Shown here: in pieces, positions 56,201-64,000 of the stretch
How positions within the stretch are numbered: position 1 is the stretch's first letter
Layout of the letters: each line of letters starts with the position of its first letter
Assembly: GCA_942159475.1 (NCBI GenBank)
Contig: OW804102.1
Span: 34,230,873-34,294,872, forward strand
Length of the DNA stretch: 64,000 nt
From: Sthenelais limicola
Taxonomy: Eukaryota > Annelida > Polychaeta > Phyllodocida > Sigalionidae
Reading direction: 5' to 3'
Notes under the pieces: generated by a model
Databases searched by the model: none
Told to the model about the DNA's origin: nothing
The model's input: only the letters and a program-made list of their open reading frames with translations
Position numbers and translations under genes: made by a program

Positions 56201-56985
56201 GATGGTGGGAGAAGAGCTTGTTTGATTTATTTGGTGTTAAGACGCTCGCAGGTTAATATATTTCAGATCGGTTGGGGATGACTTAAGGCTTAACATTTTT
56301 TATAGCCACTGGGCCATTAACGGTTCTTCTTCAAATGGAAAATTCATCTTAATGCCTATTGATCGAGTATTTCTTTTAAACCTGTCAGTTTTAAATCCGC
56401 AAGTATGCCCTATTCGACTAATGAATCAGAAAAATAACGATGCTTTAAAGAGTTACCATTCCATGTTACGTAAAGATATCGAATGATACATGTTTTTCAT
56501 TTAATCCCGTTATAGTGAACTTAACATGTTCAAATATACATCGTTTGTTCTATTAATTGTTAGATATATCTTGTAAATATCCAAATGTCTTTAGGCGGGA
56601 AATCTTACAAACATCCATAGCGTCTAAACCATCTGAGAAAGGACGGTAAAATATTTGATCAGGGAAATGACCGAGATTTTAACATGTTCGTTGTTGCATG
56701 TCTGACTAGAATCACAAGCAAGCTCATATAACACTAAGGACAGTATCCCCAGCTGGACGGCCATTAATTCTGAATGCTCCCTGAAGGTAAAATAAATAAT
56801 GACTCGCCCCCAGGGCCTGGGAAGCAGGTGGTCTCATTCCAATCAACCCTTGCCCACTTACAATTTATCTTCCTCTTATTCATGCAAGTAATAAAGTCTA
56901 CTCAGGTGTTCGTGCTGTGTAGCATAATATATACTACCACCTCCTCGTCCTGCCCACCCACTCACTGCCATTCACTTACTGCCTG
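56201..56985. other. Unannotated stretch
   Basis: AT-rich. The 217-residue frame that starts at 56774 is open mainly because of the tandem array that follows. Confidence 0.5.
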
Positions 56986-56989
56986 CAAT

Positions 56990-57650
56990 TTACTCACTCG
57001 CTCACTTGCTCACTCACTCTCTGTCATTCCCTTACTCACTCACTCTCTCCCATTCACTTACTCACTCACTCGATATCTTTCTCATTTGCTTATTCATTTG
57101 GTCATTCACTCTCTTGCTCACTCACTCACTCACTCACTAACTCACCCACTCTCATTTGCTTATTCACTTAGTCATTCACTCTCTTGCTCACTCACTCACT
57201 CACTCTCATTCGCTTATTCACTCAGTCATTCACTCTCTTGCTCACTCACTCTCTCCCATTCACTTACTCACTCTCTCATTCGCTTATTCACTCAGTCATT
57301 CACTCTCTTGCTCACTCACTCTCTCCCATTCACTTACTCACTCTCACATTCGCTTATTCACTCAGTCATTCACTCTCTTGCTCACTCACTCTCTCTCATT
57401 CACTTACTCACTCTCACATTCGCTTAATCACTCACTCACTCTCTCCCATTCACATACCCAGTCACTCTCTCATGCGCCGATTCACTCAGTCAGTCACTCT
57501 CTTGCTTACTCACTCTCTCGCTCACTCATTTACTCGCTTCCTCACTCACTTGCTCACTCACTAGCTTGGGCACTCACTTGCTTCCTGACTTGCTTGCTTG
57601 GTCACTCACTTGCTCACTCACATACTTACACATTCATGTGTTGCTCACTC
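56990..57650 (+). repeat. (ACTC)n array with 70-bp higher-order period
   Basis: Based on CACT/CTCA tetramers. The marker GCTTATTCA-like unit starts at 57087, 57157, 57211, 57281, 57351, 57421 and 57475 (last one diverged), giving intervals 70, 54, 70, 70, 70, 54. The core spans about 57060-57520, with looser tetramers on both sides. Three overlapping long frames of His/Ser/Leu come from it and are not genes. Confidence 0.95.
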
Positions 57651-57730
57651 ACTATATCTCTACCATTTCATTCCCTCCACTTGCACGGACCAACAAGTTT
57701 TGAATGAAGATTTACCCTTGTTGCACTGAC

Positions 57731-57832
57731 TCACTAAATAACTCATACCCTGTCTAAATAACTCGCACCCTCACTGAATAACTCATACCCTGTCTAAACA
57801 ACTCGCACCCTCACTAAATGACTCGCACCCTC
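57731..57832 (+). repeat. 20-bp minisatellite, about five units
   Basis: Alternating units AACTCATACCCTGTCTAAAT and AACTCGCACCCTCACTGAAT give a 40-bp two-unit period. It is close to, but distinct from, the (ACTC)n array. Confidence 0.85.
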
Positions 57833-57834
57833 AA

Positions 57835-58320
57835 AATACAATTCACTACTTAGCGTACTGACACATTCGCTAACCCATTGCATCTCGCATCCAACAAAAA
57901 CAGGTTCTCCATTCTAATGGCAACGTCTTCAAATTCCTCAATATTCATACTGGCTCTTTCACTACTACATTTGCTTTGTGGTTATTTCAATCGACAACTA
58001 CCAGCTTTCATTATATTAAATGTAGAAATGCATGGCTAAATGATGTTGACACAAGGCTGCTACATAAACTAACCGCTTTAAGCTGAAGACATTTGCTAGC
58101 TCACTTTTTAAAGGTCAGTCCGGTCGTAGTGAAAATAAATGTCCAGCTTATGGTTGACCTTGGCCAGGAGAAAGGTCATCCAGTCAATAAGACACTTCAT
58201 CTTAACTCCAAGGCCAGATTCAACTACAAAACACTTGCTCACTCTTTACACATTTTAAATGTTTTGATGAATAATCTCCGACACTACTCACATACCTTTA
58301 CTGATATGTTTTGGAAATCT
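57835..58320. other. Unannotated spacer
   Basis: No gene recognised. The 90-residue frame 58093-58365 runs into the next repeat. Confidence 0.45.
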
Positions 58321-58500
58321 GGGGCCTGTTGCATAAGGAATCCTTACTTAGAAAGTTCCTTGTAAAGCTATTTTCCTGATTTATGTAGGAAATGTCGACT
58401 GTAGGAATAGCCTTGACTATATAGCAAATTCCTTCCCTAAAAGTTGCGTAGCAAGTAAAATTGGCTAAGGAAGGCACATCTGAAGTAAGGATTTCTTATC
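58321..58500 (+). mobile_element. Family D TIR element, copy 4
   Basis: Left end GGGGCCTGTTGCATAAGGAA. Internal AAATTCCTTCCCTAAAAG and GTAGGAATAGCC match copies 2 and 3. The right terminus is lost. Confidence 0.7.
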
Positions 58501-58504
58501 CCTG

Positions 58505-59238
58505 TGTTTGCATCAAGATCTATGTCAGTATACCCGGTTATTACGGCTATAAATATATCCCAAATATGATTATTTTATAATCAGAGCTACAATCATTTAA
58601 GCATTAGTTTAAAGAGATCACCAACATCAATTCCACCAATTAATATTATTAACCAACATAATTTAGCTCCAGACTTTTATAATCTATTTTGTCATTTGTT
58701 AGCCTTGATTAAGACACCGATTTGAAGGTCAACAATTCATCACTACATAATTAATCTATTTAGATTAATATAATTTACCTCATGGAGCTTGACTCTAAGT
58801 GTGAGAACTCCAGGAAATCAGCCACTTTTCACTTTGGTTCATCCCTTCACAGACTTAGTTTTATGTCTGACCTTATATTATACATGGTATCAGGAGTGAT
58901 CTACACATATTCTTTTCTCTGGGTGTCTTTCAAACTGAGATGCATCTATAAACCAGACCACCTTAACCTCCAACTTCTTACATTTAGGACTTGGGTGGTG
59001 TCACCTGGGGGGTTTATAAATTGTCTAGTTGAATAGTTGATGATAAGGTAAAGAGACTATCTGGGTGGTCAGGGTCTATAGGTGTGTTACACCTGTACAT
59101 GGTCATGTAGAGCCATGTACCACCTCCTGTACACATCACAGATCAAAGGTAAGGTGACAAGGCCTCCTGCTGGTGAACATCTACAGTCCGTTTCATTTGG
59201 CTTGATGGAAGGGAGAGAAGGTGTTATGAAGACCTGTA
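58505..59238. other. Unannotated stretch
   Basis: AT-rich with no dispersed repeat. Frames 58782-59036 and 59082-59390 lack domains; the second runs into a family C element. Confidence 0.45.
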
Positions 59239-59240
59239 TT

Positions 59241-59450
59241 CAGACTAGGCCCAAAGATGAGAGAGTCCCTTTAAACAGAGGGACAGCCGTTCGCCTTAAA
59301 CGGCAATGTGCCGTTATGATTTCATTAAGACCGCAAAATGTCATTATATTCCCATTAGAATGTTGTGTCCTAGGCCAAGAAACTAATTAGCAAAGTAGGC
59401 GTCTACTCACTGACATATATCATTCTTATCTGATCTGAGGGTTTGGACTG
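59241..59450 (-). mobile_element. Family C TIR element, copy 6
   Basis: CAGACTAGGCCCAAAGATGA at the left, ATCTGAGGGTTTGGACTG at the right, with GAGAGTCCCTTTAAACAGAG and TTAGCAAAGTAGGCGTC inside. Same orientation as the 8.7-kb copy. Confidence 0.78.
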
Positions 59451-59878
59451 TATTGTAGAAACCATGACAGTATAATATAGCATCACTTCGTTGCATTTTG
59501 ATCTATTAGAGCCAGGAGTAGTTAGACACAGCAGTGGGTGGAAGACCATGGTTGTATTCTGTATTGAATTATTGACCTCTATATGTAAATGAGCTCTCTT
59601 GATTATTGTTCCCAATGTATACTGTACATACATGGCTGTTGGTGATTTGATTAAGATTTTCTAAAGATTTGCTGTATCAAAATACTTTTTAAAAAGAACA
59701 TTATCATAAAGTTAAATTAAGTTAAAAAGGATTTTCTGTGATTCTCGGGAAAGTACAATCTGGCTTGCCCATCCTATTAAGCTATAGAACCTTGAGCATT
59801 ACTCATTGCAATAAGTTGAAACATTCCAAAATAAATAACATTAAGTGTACCTTATCGCTCACTGTCAATCTCGATATT
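59451..59878. other. Unannotated spacer
   Basis: No gene or repeat recognised. Confidence 0.4.
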
Positions 59879-59880
59879 TA

Positions 59881-59910
59881 ACTGGCTTACCTGGAAAAGA
59901 AAAATAGGAA
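59881..59910 (-). other. Candidate recursive (ratchet) splice site
   Basis: On the minus strand CCTATTTTTCTTTTCCAG is followed directly by GTAAGCCAGT, cut at 59891/59890. Both the pyrimidine tract with CAG and the GTAAG donor are strong. This matches the (Y)nNCAG|GTAAGT pattern of recursive splice sites and is the better of the two in the window. Confidence 0.33.
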
Positions 59911-60412
59911 TATTGTTAGCTTAAGCGAATACAAGTAATATACGATGAAGTCATACAATGTTTCAGGAAATAGTATAATGCAAGATATCATACTTTAATG
60001 ACATTTACTTGGTTTTTCATTTGCCTCTCATTTTATCAAACGACGCCTACTCATTGCTAGGTTTTCTTGGGAGTTTAAAGGAGAACAATGGAATTAGCTA
60101 AGACATTTCCATTGAACCACCTCATAACATAAAATCCGATTCCCTCAAAGCCTTTCGCCGAATAATGATAATTTAATTGGTTAGCAAATTAGTAGCATTC
60201 TATGAGACACCTCGTTATTTCGCAAAGAAGCCCATTTTTTAAAAAGAAATGATAACAAATAAACCGAGGGACATATTGATGCAAATATCACAATTGTAAT
60301 GCAACTTCTTTAGCTCTGAGAGAAATAAGAGAGTATTAAAGAATCCGAAAATGCTTTGAAATAGCTTCAATGAGGAAGGTATTTACTGTCCTTCTATGTC
60401 TGGTTCTATATA
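59911..60412. other. Unannotated AT-rich stretch
   Basis: No gene or repeat recognised. Confidence 0.45.
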
Positions 60413-60648
60413 TGGGTCAGATTTTCAGGAAATGTATAATTGGCAGCTGTACACATTTAATAAATTCTGCTAAATTAGGCTGCAATTTGGCCAATACTAG
60501 GTAAATTCGAGTATATTCGACATTGCATTGATTCTAACTATCTGTTTGGTTGGTTGAACTGTATTTTGAACTGTATTCTCGTCTAAAATTTTGGTTATTT
60601 GAGAAGATTGGCGAAGTTGAATTGTACATTTTCTGAAAATCTGACCCA
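60413..60648 (+). mobile_element. Family A TIR element, copy 15
   Basis: TGGGTCAGATTTTCAGGAAA to TTTTCTGAAAATCTGACCCA, flanked by CTATATA and TATATAA. Closest to copies 2 and 11. Confidence 0.93.
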
Positions 60649-60649
60649 T

Positions 60650-62048
60650 ATATAATAGCACACACGATTAGACAGTGTTCACTCCTTTGCTCTTTTAGCT
60701 CTTTTGAAGTCCAATATGTACAGAGAAAAAGCCAGTCGGAGTCTTGGGGTGATCAGTATTGAGGTTTTGGGTGGGTCCATCACACCTAAGGGGGTGATGG
60801 GTTGCAGGTATTGAGAACTATATACATGTACATGTATGTGATCACTTCCAAATTTATTAAGAATTCATGAAATCGTATACTGCTTATGTATATCAATCAC
60901 GACAATCAATCGGTAAACCATGATATGACAATGACCCCCTCCTCCCCCCCCTCGATGGTGAGTCGGTGTCCTTTCAATACCCCCTGCTCCCACGTCCATG
61001 TTCCTATCCTGCGTCCGACCCTGGAGAGAGATCTATGCAATTGTCAGAATATCATTAGTGCTCGATGGTCATTATCTGCTTTGCTTTTTACTACTGCTGC
61101 TTTCAAGTGTAGTGTAGGCTCTCTTTTAGTCAAGGTTAGAGGAAATATGTTTCCTTATTGCTCCTTAGCTCTCTCCCTAGTGAGTGTGGTAAAGTTCGGG
61201 TACATCCAACAGGTCATGCGGTAATCTATGTTTTCATCTACGACTTCAGAGGCAAGTGAATGTATTTTAGAAGGTTAGAATTAAAAGCTAATGGAAAGTG
61301 AAAATGGGTTAAAATAATGCTTTAGGGTTCTGTGTTCCATGGTATCTGCATGATACGATTTAAAATAAAATAAAATATGTGAATAAAAATTGGCTTATTA
61401 TAACTCATGTATTAATGCATAATATATAACTATTATGTGAAAGCTGGAAAGAAAGGTGAGTGAAGAATATATAATGTATCATGGTTATAGAGGAATATAC
61501 ATCGGCGTGTACAAGGAACACAAATTAATAAGTCAATATTAGTTGCTTTGCTATTAATTGGAAGACTTGAAAGAGACTGAAATCTCTTTTCTGGAATGAT
61601 CTATATGTTTAGAAAAAATACTGTAAATCAATTGAATTAACTTCTTACGTATCGTTTTGATGGGAATACCAGATTAACACGTTTGCTACCATGAAGTCCC
61701 AGGAAGGACTATCAAATGTATTATCCAACTTAATTCGTCAGAGAACGGTTTCCATTACATAGAACTTCCATTATCATGACCGCGATATGTTTTCCCATAT
61801 AAAAACTGCAGCCATGCCAAAAAAAAGAGAATAGATTGTGTGGATGGGAAACCCATGCCAATACCTTTGGGACCTAGAGACTGAAAGAAATGCAATAATT
61901 GGGTCACCACTTTCTAGTCTAACCACTATACTGGGGTTGATTTTACATAACCACGGCCAAAGTAATGGGCAATTCAGGACTGGAAATCACGTGGCTAACT
62001 CTCACGAATTCTCACGAGACCTTCCCAAGGTGTCTAGGCATCCCCATG
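60650..62048. other. Unannotated stretch
   Basis: A C-run lies near 60940. Frame 60886-61224 (112 residues) starts in an AT-rich context and has no domain I recognise, and 61838-62074 (78 residues) likewise. Neither is called. Confidence 0.42.
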
Positions 62049-62050
62049 AG

Positions 62051-62064
62051 GTTGCCATGGTAAC
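62051..62064. promoter_or_regulatory. Canonical palindromic RFX X-box
   Basis: GTTGCCATGGTAAC matches the high-affinity RFX motif, including both half-sites and the AT centre. It is much less likely by chance than the other two X-box matches. No promoter composition surrounds it. Confidence 0.4.
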
Positions 62065-62221
62065 GGACAATTAAATTGGCATAATCTCTCAGGTGCAGGG
62101 GGCAGCACAGGTGTGCTGATGATGACCGCACCAAGCGGTGGTGTGGGGAACTGTGATAAGTTGAGAAATCTGGTCAATAAGCACGTCAATCAATCTCATA
62201 ACGGGGCGGGGCAAGTCAGAT

Positions 62222-62620
62222 GGTGGGGGTGGTAGAGAGAGGTGGGAAGAGAAAATGAGAGCGAAGGAGAGACAGAGAAAGGGAGAGAAAAGGAGGGAGA
62301 TAGAAAGAAAGGTAAGGAGCGAGAAAGAAGGTATGGAGAGGGAGGGAGAGAGAGAGGGGGGGGGGAAGAAAAAATGTGAGGGAGAAAGAAGGGGAAGGAG
62401 AAAGAAAGAGGGTGGTGAGGGGGAGGTGAGGAAGAGGAGAGAAAGAGCCAGCGAAGGAGAGACAGAGAGAGAGAAGGACAGAGAAAGAAACGGAAGGAGA
62501 GAAAAAGAAAGAGGGTGGGAAGGAGAGAGAAAGAGACAGTGAGAGGGGCAGAGTGGCAGAGTGAGAGAGACAGACACACAGACAGAGAAGAAAAGTGGAA
62601 GGAGAAAAGGACAGGTAGAG
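62222..62620 (+). repeat. 400-bp polypurine (GA/GGAA)n tract
   Basis: Nearly pure G and A on the plus strand (AGAGAGAAAGAGGG-like). The complementary strand gives long Ser/Leu/Pro/Phe frames (62089-62628, 62196-62624) and the plus strand a Glu/Arg/Lys-rich frame (62255-62542), all artefacts. It has triplex (H-DNA) potential. Confidence 0.95.
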
Positions 62621-62624
62621 ACAA

Positions 62625-63885
62625 CCAAGTAGTAGGTTATTATATTGATCTAGAGGTAGGATTACAATTGAAATTTGATAAATACTAGGTATGTTTCTTA
62701 TTTAATACACTAAGAATGTTACAAAATCATTTGCCACATCACTGGAAGGTAGACGAACAGGGAATAGGAATTGTTATCATTATTATTTCACCTTCTTATT
62801 TAATACTCCAACTTTCTAAACAAATATTGGGGCTAAAATCCCCAAAGACATAATCAATCTTTTAACAATATTATTCCCCACATACTATATCTTCCCCACA
62901 CACTATGATACTTTTGACAAATCATTCCTTTCTTTCACCAAGTATTTCATCCGATTGCTATTATTCTTAATGCCCTGCAGGCTATTGATCTGTCAAGCCA
63001 GATAAAAAGCCACTTGGGTTAGACTGTGGTAAAAACAATGGCAGGCGTTCGTGTATTTCTGCATATCTTTGGCTGATTTTTTGAATTTTTGATGGCAGCA
63101 GTTCAGCAAGTTTTTGTGTGAGATTCCGTGACTGTGGCGAGTTCATATGATCTTCTGGTTACAAAACGTCAGGCTTTGTGTTCCTCTGATGGTGAAACGT
63201 TGATACCTTTGCTCTCTCCCTATCTCTGACAAAGCATTTCCCTGTAATTTCGTCAAACCTTATTTCTTAGTTTAATTACGAACCCCTAGTTTTAATGATC
63301 GTGACACTCGACCGTTCTAATAGAGATAAATTACACATACATATTTCTGTCACAGGTTTTATTTCTTTGTTTTATATCAGTATTCCAATTTCCATTCTTG
63401 TATTTGTTTCCTTAAACAGTCATTGCGTTCTCAACATTTTCCTAACGCTAATCTTTCATTTCCCATTTCTATAATTATTTCTGTATCATATAAAAACAAA
63501 AGAATGATAAGAACTGATATATATGAACTCAATATCGGGGATATAGAAGCTATTAACGAACTAGTAACAGCCCTGTGAGACCTACCCTCATTGCAACAGA
63601 AAATAGTCTCTCTAAAATGCTCCCTATACAACTTAAAATCAGTGTTTCAGGCTTTGTTATATCAAATATTGATAGTTTCAGATGGAGTACCCGAACAGAG
63701 CCGTGAGTAAGCCACGTGCCATGTAAAAGGCAGGTGTGAGGGGTCGGGTGTCATTATTATGATGTGAGATGTAATCTGTACCATGTCTTGTCTGACACTC
63801 TTGTCAGTTGCCGAATGCACCTCTCACTCACCCAGTCATTCATCCACTGATGTTACATGTACCCTACCTCTTCTCACCCTGAGTT
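62625..63885. other. Unannotated AT-rich stretch
   Basis: No gene or dispersed repeat recognised. The minus-strand frame 63431-63631 has no recognisable features. Confidence 0.5.
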
Positions 63886-64000
63886 TAATCCCTATCTTTC
63901 TCTACTTCTCTCTCCCTCCTTTCCCCTCTCCCTCACTCTCTCTTTGCTCTTTCTCTCTCTATCTCTCTCACTTATGCTCTTCCTCCCTCAACCGACTCTC
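63886..64000 (+). repeat. Pyrimidine-rich tract at the window end
   Basis: CTCTCTCC/TTTCTCTC-type sequence that continues to the edge, so its full length is not visible. Confidence 0.85.

Noticed and set aside
57090..57480. Telomeric or centromeric repeat
   Set aside because: The unit is ACTC-based with no TTAGGG-like sequence, and the array is under 1 kb.
56774..57707. Three long His/Ser/Leu-rich frames (217, 183, 126 residues)
   Set aside because: All come from the (ACTC)n tandem array, which lacks stop codons in several frames.
62089..62628. Frames of 179, 142 and 95 residues on both strands
   Set aside because: They are translations of the polypurine/polypyrimidine tract.
1..64000. CRISPR array, operons, ribosome binding sites, prokaryotic terminators
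   Set aside because: No spacer-repeat pattern or dense gene layout; the composition, SINEs and MITEs are those of an animal genome.

Overview
The window looks like a gene-poor, intergenic or intronic stretch of an animal genome. It is AT-rich. There is no long open reading frame of ordinary composition, no recognisable protein domain and no rRNA. What it does hold is many short, degenerate, non-autonomous transposable elements, simple-sequence tracts and a few CpG-richer islands. The best taxonomic guess is a mollusc, possibly a gastropod. The evidence is a SINE with a (TCAC)n-type 3' tail at 15.2, 33.8 and 48.6 kb that resembles molluscan SINEs ending in CTCACTCAC, and MITE ends reading TTAAAGCTGCAGTCTCAG, a type common in molluscs. 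Both comparisons are from memory, so the assignment is tentative.

Mobile DNA explains most visible structure. Family A is a roughly 230-bp TIR element with about 15 copies spread from 8.0 to 60.6 kb on both strands. Family B is a roughly 115-bp element (27.2, 33.6 kb). Family C is a 185-210-bp TIR element (8.7, 30.5, 44.3, 52.8, 54.1, 59.2 kb). Family D has GGGGCCCGTTGCATAA ends (13.7, 27.9, 34.9, 39.0, 58.3 kb). Family E is about 355 bp (14.5, 24.4 kb). Family F has TACACTCTAT ends (9.5, 17.9, 51.7 kb). Family G is pogo/Tigger-like (38.2, 52.6 kb). H is a near-perfect 228-bp foldback at 0.65 kb. Family I is a roughly 130-bp repeat (0.4, 36.8, 37.0, 45.1, 47.2, 54.9 kb). Family K is about 240 bp (29.4, 49.0 kb). 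L is a single roughly 215-bp TIR element at 36.4 kb. A tRNA-sized cloverleaf relic lies at 3.3 kb. The three SINE copies each have 12-14-bp target-site duplications, the clearest retroposition evidence here.

Possible gene-regulatory content is limited to sequence motifs. CpG-richer islands lie at 6.2-6.5, 13.3, 22.1-22.3, 39.6, 41.3-41.4, 45.4 and 56.0-56.2 kb. They carry ETS, CACGTG, CRE, NRF1-like and RFX X-box motifs, and two end in good splice-donor sequences (22,312 and 56,185). Two minus-strand sites (23,312 and 59,890) combine a polypyrimidine-AG acceptor with an immediately following donor, the arrangement of recursive splice sites, so the window could lie inside a very long minus-strand intron. 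TAAT-rich clusters (4.3, 23.2, 31.7, 33.1-33.4 kb) could be homeodomain-bound enhancers.

Simple sequence includes a 70/54-bp higher-order (ACTC)n array at 57.0-57.6 kb, a 400-bp polypurine tract at 62.2-62.6 kb, pyrimidine tracts at 11.2-11.75, 35.7-35.9 and 63.9-64.0 kb, and several G or C homopolymer runs. The longest open frames lie in these tracts or in transposon copies and are not believed to be genes. All element boundaries were read by eye.
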